A stretch of DNA of 64,000 nt from Varunaivibrio sulfuroxidans (GTDB lineage Bacteria; Pseudomonadota; Alphaproteobacteria; Rhodospirillales; Magnetovibrionaceae), in the NCBI RefSeq assembly GCF_029318635.1, contig NZ_CP119676.1, positions 2,307,001 through 2,371,000 on the forward strand, given 5' to 3'. The translations under genes and the position numbers were made by a program. This document shows positions 9,222 through 17,472 of this stretch, one piece after another; the first letter of the stretch is position 1; each line of letters opens with the position of its first letter. The notes beneath the pieces are model-generated. The model was not told the DNA's origin and searched no databases. It saw nothing but the letters and a program-made list of their open reading frames with translations.

Positions 9222-9838
9222 ATGCCGGCGCGCCAGTGGTAGGCGATGCGCCACGCCAATAAAGCCGCGAGCGCCGCGCCGTGCACCATGGGCAGCGAGA
9301 GGTCGGCCTTGACCATCATGAAAAAATGAACGACTCCCAAGATTGCCGCGCCGTAGACGAGACGGTGCAGGGTCTGCCAGCGTTTTGCGCCTAAACGCCG
9401 GATCCATCCCTTGGTCGAAGTGACGGCGAGCGCCGCGGTGATAGCGAAGGCGGTCATCCCCACCGTGATGTATGTGCGCTTGACGATGTCCGCGCCGATC
9501 TCTCGCCAATCGAAAAAATGATCCAGGGCGACGTAGCTCAGTAAATGCGCGGTGATGTAAAAAAAGGCGAAAAGGCCCAGCATCCGGCGCACCCGAATCG
9601 GCCATATCCAGCCGCTGATTTGCCTCAGGGGGCTTGCCGCAAGAACGAGGATCAACGCCCGCAGCGCCCAATCGCCGAGATAGCGGGTGGTGAATTCGAT
9701 CGGGTTGGCCCCCAATCCGCCGCTTGTCGCCAGATAAGTGAAATACGCCAACGGCAGCAGCGCCGCCGTGAAAACGAGCGTTTTGATGATGCGAATGCGG
9801 GTCCTGGATGAGAGGTTTGACGTCCGTAATGTGCGCAC
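9203..9838 (-). CDS. msrQ: MsrQ, haem-binding membrane subunit of the methionine sulfoxide reductase system
   Basis: 211 residues of the YedZ/MsrQ family, an inner-membrane b-haem protein that passes electrons from the quinone pool or flavin to periplasmic MsrP. Six hydrophobic segments are visible, starting near residue 20 (LVFTAALLPLAYFTYLATSG). The family stretches GDWALRALILVLAASPL, RRMLGLFAFFYITAHLLSY and RLGAKRWQTLHRLVYGAA follow, with His in TAHLLSY and LHRLVY as likely haem ligands. It lies 44 bp downstream of msrP in the same direction, so it is the second gene of an msrPQ operon. Its last codons lie within a decayed palindromic repeat. Confidence 0.92.
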   Translation of the reverse strand: MRTLRTSNLSSRTRIRIIKTLVFTAALLPLAYFTYLATSGGLGANPIEFTTRYLGDWALRALILVLAASPLRQISGWIWPIRVRRMLGLFAFFYITAHLLSYVALDHFFDWREIGADIVKRTYITVGMTAFAITAALAVTSTKGWIRRLGAKRWQTLHRLVYGAAILGVVHFFMMVKADLSLPMVHGAALAALLAWRIAYHWRAGIRVGTS

Positions 9839-9882
9839 GGTTTGTTCCGGTCTTTGTTATTATTGGGTGAGGTTTGTCGGGG

Positions 9883-10857
9883 TTAGAAATTCTTGCTCAA
9901 ATCCATGGTTCGGTACATATCCGCGACTTCCGCGCCATAGCCGTTGAACATCAGGGTTTTGCGGCGGAAGAACTCGCCGATGCGTCGTTCCTTGGCCTGG
10001 CTCCAGCGGGGGTGATCGACCCGAGGATTGACGTTGGCGTAAAAGCCGTACTCGCGGGCGGCGGATTTGTTCCATGTAGTCGGCGGCATGTCGCGGACAA
10101 GGCGAATTTTGACAATCGACTTGATCCCCTTGAAGCCGTATTTCCACGGCGTCACCAAACGAATAGGCGCGCCGTTTTGCGCCGGCATCCTTTCGCCATA
10201 GACGCCGACGGCAAGTATCGCCAGCGGGTTCATGGCTTCGTCCAGGCGTAGCCCCTCGACGTAGGGCCAGTCGAGGACGCTTCGATTCTGGCCGGGCATG
10301 CGCTTGGGATCGTACAGGGTTTCGAAGGCGACGAACTTGGCGTTCGAGGTCGGCTCGACGCGTTTGAGGATCGCGCTCAACGGAACACCGACCCAGGGCA
10401 CCACCATCGACCACGCCTCGACGCAGCGGTGACGGTAGATGCGCTCCTCCAACTGATGGGAGCGAATCAGGTCCTCGACATCCACGACGCCGGGCTTGGC
10501 GACCTCGCCCTCGATGCTGACGGTCCATGGCCGTGTAATGAAATTTTTGGCGTTTTCGGCGGGATCGCTCTTGGAGGTGCCGAATTCGTAAAAATTATTG
10601 TAGGTCGTCACATCCTTGTAGGGCGTTAACTTTTCCGTTGTGGCATAGGGGCCATCGACGATCCCCGCCAACTTCTCGCCGTTACCGGCGGTGACCACGG
10701 CGCGCGCATCGGGTGCGCCGGGCAGGGTGAACGCCACCGCGCCCCCCGCGACGCCCAGCGCGGCGGTTTTGATAAACCGTCGTCGGCTTTCGAACAGCAC
10801 CTGTGGCGTGACCTCGACTTCCTTGGCGTCGGAGGGTTTGCGGATGGTGATCAGCAT
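9883..10857 (-). CDS. msrP: MsrP, molybdopterin protein-methionine-sulfoxide reductase
   Basis: 324 residues, of the usual YedY/MsrP length. A Tat signal is present: RRRFIK at 25-30, then a hydrophobic stretch and cleavage near DARA (50-53). The sulfite-oxidase-fold core has the molybdenum-ligating Cys145 in [17 protein letters not shown]. The C-terminal family stretches [16 protein letters not shown] and [12 protein letters not shown] follow. The enzyme repairs oxidised methionines of periplasmic proteins with electrons from MsrQ, encoded 44 bp downstream. The 189 bp up to fzlA, which is divergent, should carry the promoter. Confidence 0.95.
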   Translation of the reverse strand: MLITIRKPSDAKEVEVTPQVLFESRRRFIKTAALGVAGGAVAFTLPGAPDARAVVTAGNGEKLAGIVDGPYATTEKLTPYKDVTTYNNFYEFGTSKSDPAENAKNFITRPWTVSIEGEVAKPGVVDVEDLIRSHQLEERIYRHRCVEAWSMVVPWVGVPLSAILKRVEPTSNAKFVAFETLYDPKRMPGQNRSVLDWPYVEGLRLDEAMNPLAILAVGVYGERMPAQNGAPIRLVTPWKYGFKGIKSIVKIRLVRDMPPTTWNKSAAREYGFYANVNPRVDHPRWSQAKERRIGEFFRRKTLMFNGYGAEVADMYRTMDLSKNF

Positions 10858-11046
10858 GATTTTGATGTCCCGTTGTTATTCTTGATGGCGAAATCGCTGC
10901 GTTGGGGGTACCTTATCGGCCTTCCCGTCATGACGGAAATAACAAGCCCGTGAATGTTTCGTGCGTGGCCGTGATACGCCCTGTAGAGAAAGAGGGCCGT
11001 GGTGGGGCTTTTCCTTGTTAATAGAAGCCGGTATAACGAACGCTAT

Positions 11047-11715
11047 ATGAGAACGCTGTATCATCTTTGGTTGTCGCCGCAGTGTCGCAAGGTGCGCATC
11101 GCCCTAAGCGAAAAGAAACTCGAGTTCGACATGACCGTCGAAAACGTGTGGGAGCGCCGTCACGATTTTCTTGCGCTCAATCCCGCGGGCGAGGTTCCCG
11201 TCTTGGTCGAGGCCGACGGCGCGGTGCTTTCCGGGAGTGACGTGATCTGCGAATTTCTCGATGAAATCCATCCCGAGCCGCCGCTGATCGGCAGTGGGGC
11301 GTTGGGACGCGCCGAGGTGCGCCGCCTGTGCGCTTGGTTCGACGGTAAATTCAACCGCGAGGTCACCGAGAATCTATCCGGCGAAAAGGTGATGAAGCGT
11401 TTTTTAGGCCTGGGCGCGCCCGATTCCCTGGCGATCCGGGCCGGTCACGTCAACATTCACCACCATCTCGATTACATCGCTTACCTGGTCGAGCGGCGGC
11501 GCTGGCTGGCGGGAGATCGTTTTTCCTTGGCCGACATCACGGCGGCGGCGCATCTTTCGGTGATCGATTACTTGGGTGATGTGCCCTGGGAGGACCATGC
11601 TCCCGCCAAGGATTGGTATGTGCGCATTAAATCGCGCCCCAGCTTCCGCCCCCTGCTTGGCGATCATATCCCCGGCGTCGCCCCGCCCGCCTATTATGCC
11701 GACCTGGACTTTTAA
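11047..11715 (+). CDS. fzlA: Glutathione-S-transferase-fold protein, FzlA type
   Basis: 222 residues with a GST N-terminal thioredoxin fold (MRTLYHLWLSPQCRKVRI, then NPAGEVPVLVE) and an all-helical C-terminal domain (RWLAGDRFSLADITAAAHLS). The end, KSRPSFRPLLGDHIPG and PPAYYADLDF, and the WERRHDFLALNPAGE stretch are as I remember them for FzlA. In Caulobacter, FzlA is an essential FtsZ-binding GST-like protein of alphaproteobacterial division. ATG 11047 is chosen because homologues begin MRTLYH; an in-frame GTG lies upstream at 10999. If not FzlA, it is a GST of unknown substrate. Confidence 0.75.
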   Translation: MRTLYHLWLSPQCRKVRIALSEKKLEFDMTVENVWERRHDFLALNPAGEVPVLVEADGAVLSGSDVICEFLDEIHPEPPLIGSGALGRAEVRRLCAWFDGKFNREVTENLSGEKVMKRFLGLGAPDSLAIRAGHVNIHHHLDYIAYLVERRRWLAGDRFSLADITAAAHLSVIDYLGDVPWEDHAPAKDWYVRIKSRPSFRPLLGDHIPGVAPPAYYADLDF

Positions 11716-11754
11716 CATTGGACTCGGGATTTTTAGCGTTGGGCCCCGAGATTT

Positions 11755-12273
11755 TTAGCGTTGGGCCAAGTGGGCGCGGCGCAGATCGGAGAAGGTGGCC
11801 TCGCTCGATTCTCCCGGAACTCCCGGGCTAACGCGCCATTTTCTGTGCACGGTCTTCATCTTACGTTCCTGGCGCACGCGCACCAGGTTGGCGTCGATAT
11901 CGACGTAACCAAAATGTTTCTGGGTTTTCGGGTCGTCCTTGATCTTTAAGTAAACCCCGGATTCATTGATGAAAATATCGCCGATTTCGGGACGGATGTC
12001 GCCCGCGTTCTCACCCTCGCCGAGGTCGAACACCACGCCGACGGCGCAATCGATCGCGATGTCGTCGGGATCGGCGTAGATCAATTGCAGGGTGTCGTCG
12101 GGGGTGGGGTCGAGGGGGACGAGATAATGGTGCATGTATTCCTTGCCGATACGATCAATCTTCAGGCAAATCACGACATCGGCGGCCGGATCGTGGGGAT
12201 GATGTGTAATGACCACGTTGCCGCACGGGATGTCGAAGATTTTTTTGCGCTCGAGGGTCACGATGTCGCTCAT
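11755..12273 (-). CDS. Conserved hypothetical protein
   Basis: 172 residues starting at MSDIVTLERKKIFDIPCGN. The start at 12273 has AAGGA six bases upstream; the frame stays open further upstream, but through non-protein-like sequence. No signal peptide or membrane segment is seen. It is acidic and rich in Asp, with FDLGEGENAGDIRPEIGDIF and a basic tail (RKMKTVHRKWRV). I do not recognise the family. The composition suggests a soluble cytoplasmic protein. It lies 191 bp downstream of the TPR gene, separated from it by a strong hairpin. Confidence 0.65.
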   Translation of the reverse strand: MSDIVTLERKKIFDIPCGNVVITHHPHDPAADVVICLKIDRIGKEYMHHYLVPLDPTPDDTLQLIYADPDDIAIDCAVGVVFDLGEGENAGDIRPEIGDIFINESGVYLKIKDDPKTQKHFGYVDIDANLVRVRQERKMKTVHRKWRVSPGVPGESSEATFSDLRRAHLAQR

Positions 12274-12438
12274 CGGCATTCCTTTGCATTGCATGGGCTG
12301 TGGGTGCGACCGGGAAGGCGGCGCGCCCCCACCAAGGGGCGAGGCCGCCGTCACGCCCGCCAGCGTCGGTATATACGCATGTTTCGTTATATATATGGGA
12401 AGGCGGCCTGGAAAGGGCAAATGCAGGGATGCGCGCCA

Positions 12439-12470
12439 CCATAACGCCGCCCCGTGGGGCGGCGTTATGG
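12439..12470. terminator. Strong hairpin at the end of the TPR gene
   Basis: CCATAACGCCGCCCC (12439-12453) pairs perfectly with GGGGCGGCGTTATGG (12456-12470), a 15-bp stem with a minimal loop. It covers the TAA of the TPR gene. It lacks a proper T tract on the minus strand, so it may stabilise or separate the two transcripts rather than act as a classical terminator. Confidence 0.55.
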
Positions 12471-13274
12471 TTTGTTCGCGGGGGCTTTGATGTGCACGTC
12501 CATGCGTTCGATATTTTGCTGCGCGCTGCGGGCCGCGGGCGATCCGGGGGCGGCGAGAACGACGGCGACCCACGCTCGGCGCGCGCCTTCGAGATCGCCC
12601 GACAGACGTTTTAATATTCCGCTTTCAAGCAAGCCCTCGGGGTTTTTCGGGTCCAGCGCCAGGGCGCGGACGATGTCGTCGCGGGCAAGGCCTAAGGAAC
12701 CCAGATAGCGGTACGCCGTGGCCCGGAAGATGTAAGCCTCGGGCAGCCGCGAATTGCGCTTCAATGCGATGCTGAAATCGTCGATGGCGTCCCAATAAGC
12801 CCCTAGAGCCGCCCGCGCGACTCCGCGATCGACCCGCAGACCCGTATCGTTCGGCGATAGTTTGAGCGCGGCGTCGAGCACGGCCTGCGCCTGCGCCGGT
12901 TTGTTCGCCAGCATGTCGGCCTGCGCCGCATGGCCGAGCAGGCGCGCCTTAAAATCCGCCGACGCCTTGATGTTCTGGGCGAGGTCGGTGAAGCGTTTGG
13001 CCGCCTCGTCGTACATGCCCAGCCCCATCATCGCGGCGGCGGCGCAGTGGCGGGCGGCGTCGCCGCCGCCGACGCCCTCCCACGACAGGGCGACGTCGAA
13101 GCCTTTCCTCGGGGCGCTTATCGCCAAATCCATACAATGACGGTAGGCCTTGGCGCCGTCGATCTCCGCTGCGCGGGCCTGCCTCACGCCGCTCGGGGCG
13201 ATAAGGAAGAACGAAAAAATCAACGCGGCGCGGGGAAAATAAGTCCTGTGAAAAGAAAGCATGGTCTTGTTCAA
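12465..13274 (-). CDS. Secreted/periplasmic TPR-repeat protein
   Basis: 269 residues. The N-terminus has a signal peptide (ALIFSFFLIAPSGVRQARA, cleavage near residue 35), so the protein is periplasmic. Tetratricopeptide repeats run from ~75 to ~250, clearest at PEAYIFRATAYRYLGSLGLA and PEGLLESGILKRLSGDLEGA, giving about four to five helix-turn-helix units. Such proteins act as scaffolds; no partner can be named. A second in-frame ATG exists at 13262. It is divergent from the SDR gene. No catalytic domain. Confidence 0.75.
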   Translation of the reverse strand: MNKTMLSFHRTYFPRAALIFSFFLIAPSGVRQARAAEIDGAKAYRHCMDLAISAPRKGFDVALSWEGVGGGDAARHCAAAAMMGLGMYDEAAKRFTDLAQNIKASADFKARLLGHAAQADMLANKPAQAQAVLDAALKLSPNDTGLRVDRGVARAALGAYWDAIDDFSIALKRNSRLPEAYIFRATAYRYLGSLGLARDDIVRALALDPKNPEGLLESGILKRLSGDLEGARRAWVAVVLAAPGSPAARSAQQNIERMDVHIKAPANKP

Positions 13275-13330
13275 TCCGTTGCTGACGGCCTAAGGTTGGA
13301 CGATCCCGACAGGAAAGCAAGCGCCGTATC

Positions 13331-14320
13331 ATGCCGACAGAGACAAATTCACCACCGCCTTCATTTCCCTCCGTCCCCTCCGCGCTTCCGGCGGGGCGCT
13401 TATTTTGCTTCGGCCTGGGCTATACCGCGCGCGCCGTGGCGAAAATTTTGCTGGCTCAGGGCTGGCGGGTGTCGGGCACGGTGCGCGCGGCGGACGGCGT
13501 GGCGCGGAACGATGACCTGGGGATTACGCCCATCGTCTTCGACGGCCGGCGTCCCCTAGGCGATATCGACGCCGTGCTGGACGGCGTCAGCCACATCTTG
13601 GTCTCGATCCCGCCCGATGAAGACGGCGACCCGCTGCTCGCCCTGCACGGCGCGGACATGATCGCGCGGGCGGGCGCGCTGCGTTGGGTGGGCTATCTGT
13701 CCACGGTCGGGGTTTATGGCGACGCCGGTGGAGGGTGGGTCGATGAGGATGCGCCGGTTCGTCCTACTCAAACGCGATCGCATTGGCGCGCGCTGGCCGA
13801 ACAGCAATGGCGCGACCTTCACGATCGCTTCGCCCTTCCGGTGGATATTTTTCGCCTGGCCGGAATTTACGGCCCGGGTTCGAGCGTCCTGAGCAAGGTA
13901 CGCCGGGGCCGCGCGCGCCTGGTCGATAAGCCGCACCATCGCTTTTCACGCATCCACGTCGATGATATCGCCGCCGTCCTAATCGCGGCGATGGCGGCGC
14001 GCGAAAGCGGGCGCGTGGCGTCCGGACGCGTTTACAACGTCGCCGACGACCTGCCGGCGGAACCGTCCGAGGTGACGCGTCACGCCTGCGCCTTGCTGGG
14101 CGTGACCCCGCCCACTGCGGTGGCGTTCGCCCAGGCCGTGGCGGACATGAGTCCGATGGCGCGGACCTTCTGGGCCGATAACCGGCGGGTCTGCAATCGG
14201 CGGATCAAGGACGATCTGGGCGTGCGGCTGCGCTACCCGAGCTACCGCGAGGGCCTGCGCGCGGTGTTGGCGGCGGAAAAGAAGGCCGACAGCGAACGCC
14301 CCCCCGGGGAGGAAACGTAA
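13331..14320 (+). CDS. SDR-family NAD(P)-dependent epimerase/reductase-like protein
   Basis: 329 residues. An N-terminal Rossmann fold begins at FCFGLGYTARAVAKILLAQG (residues ~20-40), with the Gly-x-Gly-x-x-Ala nucleotide motif. ILVSIPPDEDGDP and WVGYLSTVGVYGDAGGGWVDE follow. The latter has the Ser/Thr of an extended SDR, and DIFRLAGIYGPGSSVL is the usual substrate-domain stretch. The catalytic YxxxK is not obvious (HWRALAEQQW occupies the place), as in the YeeZ-like group, so it may not be a typical epimerase. Substrate unknown. It converges with the hydrolase at 14337. Confidence 0.75.
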   Translation: MPTETNSPPPSFPSVPSALPAGRLFCFGLGYTARAVAKILLAQGWRVSGTVRAADGVARNDDLGITPIVFDGRRPLGDIDAVLDGVSHILVSIPPDEDGDPLLALHGADMIARAGALRWVGYLSTVGVYGDAGGGWVDEDAPVRPTQTRSHWRALAEQQWRDLHDRFALPVDIFRLAGIYGPGSSVLSKVRRGRARLVDKPHHRFSRIHVDDIAAVLIAAMAARESGRVASGRVYNVADDLPAEPSEVTRHACALLGVTPPTAVAFAQAVADMSPMARTFWADNRRVCNRRIKDDLGVRLRYPSYREGLRAVLAAEKKADSERPPGEET

Positions 14321-14336
14321 AAACCGGCGACGCTCG

Positions 14337-15125
14337 TCAGCCCATGGTGTTCAACAGGGCTTCGACGGTGCGTTCCAGGCGCGCCAGATCGGCCGCCGTC
14401 GATAAGCGGTGATCGCCGTTTTTCACGAAGGTGATTTCGACGTCTTTCGAAGTCAGGCGGTTCTGAACGGTCAAAGCGGTGCGCCATGGCACGTCGTCGT
14501 CGGCCATGCCCTGGATCAAGCGCACCGGCCCGTCGAAGGGGATCGGCGCATCCAACAACAACTGACCGCGGCCGTCTTCGATCAGCTTTAAGCTGATCGT
14601 GAACGGCGCGCCGGGGTCGTAACAGTTGGGCACTTCGAGAACGCCGTCGCGCAGCAAAATTTCGCGCTGCGCGGCGCTCAGCTCCTTTTCCATCAGGTCG
14701 CGGGTAAAATCGGGCGCGGCGGCGATGCCGACCAGCCCCTTGATTCTGCCGCGCACCGCCGCCGGGGCGCGGGTCGCGAGCAACAGAATGATCCATCCGC
14801 CGAGGGACGAACCGACCAAAACGAGGGGTCCTTCGGTTAAATTTTCAAGCACGAACGCGCCGTCCGACGCCCAGCGCCCGACAGTGCCGTCCTCGAACGC
14901 CCCCGACGAGCGACCGTGGCCGAAATAATCGAAGCGCACGAAGGCCTGGCCACGGGCCGTGCAGAAGGCTTCCAGGGCGAGCGCCTTGGCGCCGTCCATA
15001 TCCGAGTGCAGGCCGGTGAGAAAAACAACGCACGGAGACTTGCCAGCCGTGGCGCGGTAGGCGATAGTCGCGCCATCTTCCCGGGTGATGATCGACGGCG
15101 GCGAAACTGTCGGGGTTTCGGTCAT
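14337..15125 (-). CDS. Alpha/beta hydrolase
   Basis: 262 residues from MTETPTVSPP. This start is preferred to an upstream ATG at 15137 and lies 29 bp from the divergent glycosyltransferase start. The nucleophile elbow is GSSLGG in PLVLVGSSLGGWI. The oxyanion region is VFLTGLHSDMDGAKA. The acid is probably in QGMADDDVPW and the catalytic His is GDHRLS. The arrangement resembles ABHD10-like serine esterases/thioesterases, but the substrate cannot be read from sequence. Cytoplasmic, no signal peptide. Confidence 0.8.
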   Translation of the reverse strand: MTETPTVSPPSIITREDGATIAYRATAGKSPCVVFLTGLHSDMDGAKALALEAFCTARGQAFVRFDYFGHGRSSGAFEDGTVGRWASDGAFVLENLTEGPLVLVGSSLGGWIILLLATRAPAAVRGRIKGLVGIAAAPDFTRDLMEKELSAAQREILLRDGVLEVPNCYDPGAPFTISLKLIEDGRGQLLLDAPIPFDGPVRLIQGMADDDVPWRTALTVQNRLTSKDVEITFVKNGDHRLSTAADLARLERTVEALLNTMG

Positions 15126-15154
15126 GGGGAAACACACTTTCAGGCTTGAAATTC

Positions 15155-16381
15155 ATGGATCGAGAACACCAGGACAGTACCATTACCGCCACCGCGGCGA
15201 AAGGGGACGCAACGCCGACGCGCCCCTTGCGTTACACGGTGATGCAGGTGCTGCCCGCGATGGGGAACGAAGGCGGGGTCGAGCGGGGCACGGTCGAGGT
15301 CGCCGACGCCATCGTCAAGGCGGGCGGTCGGGCGTTGGTGGTGTCCAGCGGCGGCCCCAAGGAATTCGATCTTAAGCGCGTCGGCGCCCGGCACGTCACG
15401 CTGCCGGTAAACAGCAAGAACCCGTTTGTCATGCGCGCCAATATCGCCCGCCTGGAGGCCGTCATCAAGGCGGAGAAGGTCGATATCGTCCACGCCCGCT
15501 CGCGGGCCCCGGCGTGGAGCGCTTATTTCGCCGCGAAAAATTGCGGCGCGCGGTTCGTCACCACGTTTCACGGCACTTATTCGGCGGGCAACTGGTTCAA
15601 GCGGCGCTACAATGCGATCATGACCCGGGGCGATCGAGTGATCGCCATATCGCACTTCATCGCCGGGCATTTGCGCCAATTGTACGGCGTCGCCGCCGCC
15701 AAGGTGCGCATCATTCATCGCGGCGTCGATCTGGACAAATTCGATCCCGCCCGGGTTAGCGCCGAACGGGTGGTGCAACTGGCTGGGCGGTGGCGTCTGG
15801 ATGACGGATTGCCGGTGATCATGCTCCCCGGCAGGTTGACGCGCTGGAAGGGGCAGGGCGTCCTGATCGACGCTATCGCAAAGCTGGGCCGTCGGGACGT
15901 CCGTTGCGTTCTGGTCGGCTCCGACGCCGGACGGGGCCAATATCGTAAAGAGCTGGAGACCTTGATCAGGCGGAATGATCTGGGTGGGGTGGTGCGCATC
16001 GTCGATCATTGCGCCGACATGCCCGCCGCCTATATGCTAGCCGACGTGGTGGTTTCGGCTTCGACCGATCCCGAGGCTTTCGGGCGCGTGGTCGCCGAAG
16101 CCCAGGCCCTGGGCCGTCCGGTGGTCGCCCCCGATCACGGCGGGGCGCGGGAAATTATTCTGTCCGGCGATACCGGCTGGCTGGTCGCGCCGGGCGATGC
16201 CGACGCCCTCGCCGAAGGCCTGAAAAAGGCCCTGGCGCTCGGCGATCCGGACCGCGCCGAAATGGCGGCGCGCGCCATCGCCCGCGTTCATGCGCATTTT
16301 TCCAAGGCGGCGATGTGCGCCAAGACTCTTGACGTTTATGACGAGCTCATGGGGCGCGCCCCGGGCGGCGACGAACGATAG
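15155..16381 (+). CDS. Glycosyltransferase family 4
   Basis: 408 residues with a GT-B fold. The N-terminal half carries LPAMGNEGGVERGTVEVADA and IVHARSRAPAWSAYFAAK. The C-terminal donor domain has LPGRLTRWKGQGVLIDAI and the E-x7-E motif in EAFGRVVAEAQALGRP, as in GT4 enzymes using nucleotide sugars. It is followed after 9 bp by a GT9 enzyme, so the two probably act together on lipopolysaccharide or another surface glycan. ATG 15155 is chosen; a TTG lies at 15146. Sugar specificity is unknown. Confidence 0.88.
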   Translation: MDREHQDSTITATAAKGDATPTRPLRYTVMQVLPAMGNEGGVERGTVEVADAIVKAGGRALVVSSGGPKEFDLKRVGARHVTLPVNSKNPFVMRANIARLEAVIKAEKVDIVHARSRAPAWSAYFAAKNCGARFVTTFHGTYSAGNWFKRRYNAIMTRGDRVIAISHFIAGHLRQLYGVAAAKVRIIHRGVDLDKFDPARVSAERVVQLAGRWRLDDGLPVIMLPGRLTRWKGQGVLIDAIAKLGRRDVRCVLVGSDAGRGQYRKELETLIRRNDLGGVVRIVDHCADMPAAYMLADVVVSASTDPEAFGRVVAEAQALGRPVVAPDHGGAREIILSGDTGWLVAPGDADALAEGLKKALALGDPDRAEMAARAIARVHAHFSKAAMCAKTLDVYDELMGRAPGGDER

Positions 16382-16390
16382 CGGGGCCTC

Positions 16391-17356
16391 ATGGCGCGTG
16401 CGCGTATTTTGGTGATCAAGTTGGGGGCGCTTGGCGATTTCGTGCAGGCGCTGGGCCCGATGGCCGCCATTCGCCGCCATCACGCCGATGCCCACATTAC
16501 CTTGATGACGACCCGCCCGTATGTCGATTTTGCCCGCGCCGGTGGACTGTTCGATGATGTTTATTGCGATGCGCGCCCGAAAATCTGGCAGCTCGGCGGC
16601 CTCCTGGCGCTGCGTCGGTGGTTGCGGGCGGGGCGCTTTGCGATGGTTTACGACCTTCAGACGGCATCGCGCACAAGCCTGTATCATCGCCTGATGGGCC
16701 GTCCGCCCTGGTCGGGGATCGCGCCGGGATGTTCGCACCCCCACGCCAATCCGGCGCGCGACGCCATGCACACCGTCGATCGTCAGCGCGAACAACTGGC
16801 GATGGCGGGTATCGCCGATGTGCCGCCGGGCGACGTTTCGTGGGCGAGGATGGCGGTCAAAGGGATCGCCGGGAGCGCGGCGGCGCATTTCGCCGTGTCT
16901 TCGCCGTTCGCTCTTTTGGTTCCCGGCGGTGCGCCGCATCGCCCGGAAAAACGCTGGCCCGCCGATCGCTTCGCCGAACTGGCCAGGCGTTTGGGCGCGC
17001 GCGCAATTACGCCCGTCGTGCTGGGAACCGAAAACGAGACCGCCGCCGTCGCCGTCATCACGCGTGCCGCGCCCAGCGCAGTATCCTTAGCCGGGCGCAC
17101 CGATTTTATCGACATCGCGGCGCTCGCCCGCGAGGCGTGCGGCGCGGTCGGGAACGATACCGGCCCGATGCACCTGATCGCGACCGCCGGCGCGCCTGCG
17201 GTGGTGCTGTTCTCCGAGGCCTCCGATCCGGCCTTGTGCGCCCCCCGTGGGGCCGGGGTGCGCATCGTGCGCCGACCCACGCTCGACCGGCTCGATGTCG
17301 ATGCGGTGGCGGCGGCCCTGGACGCGATCACGCCCCCTCCCGCGCGGGCGCCTTAA
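16391..17356 (+). CDS. Glycosyltransferase family 9 (heptosyltransferase-like)
   Basis: 321 residues. The N-terminus RILVIKLGALGDFVQALGPM is the GT9 signature, and the C-terminal half has FALLVPGGAPHRPEKRWPAD and VGNDTGPMHLIATAGAP, as in ADP-heptose:LPS heptosyltransferases. The protein is cytoplasmic or membrane-associated and would add a heptose (or related sugar) to the LPS core. It is separated by only 9 bp from the GT4 gene, giving an operon of two. Acceptor not determinable. Confidence 0.88.
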   Translation: MARARILVIKLGALGDFVQALGPMAAIRRHHADAHITLMTTRPYVDFARAGGLFDDVYCDARPKIWQLGGLLALRRWLRAGRFAMVYDLQTASRTSLYHRLMGRPPWSGIAPGCSHPHANPARDAMHTVDRQREQLAMAGIADVPPGDVSWARMAVKGIAGSAAAHFAVSSPFALLVPGGAPHRPEKRWPADRFAELARRLGARAITPVVLGTENETAAVAVITRAAPSAVSLAGRTDFIDIAALAREACGAVGNDTGPMHLIATAGAPAVVLFSEASDPALCAPRGAGVRIVRRPTLDRLDVDAVAAALDAITPPPARAP

Positions 17357-17393
17357 CTGCGCCCGGTTTCCCCCGATTTCTCCCGGGTTCTCC

Positions 17394-17421
17394 TTGACAG
17401 CGCGCCGATAGCCTTTACATT
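17394..17421 (+). promoter_or_regulatory. Predicted sigma70 promoter of thrS
   Basis: TTGACA at 17394-17399, a 16-bp spacer, and TACATT at 17416-17421, about 50 bp upstream of the thrS start. The leader contains the repeated TTTCAAGAT-like sequence near 17440-17462. Confidence 0.55.
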
Positions 17422-17472
17422 TCGCCGGGTTTCAGGATTTCCTTCAAGATTTTTCAAGATACGGACGGTCCC

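Noticed and set aside
15140..16009. 289-codon minus-strand frame opposite the GT4 gene
   Set aside because: Shadow frame; the GT4 motifs are on the plus strand.
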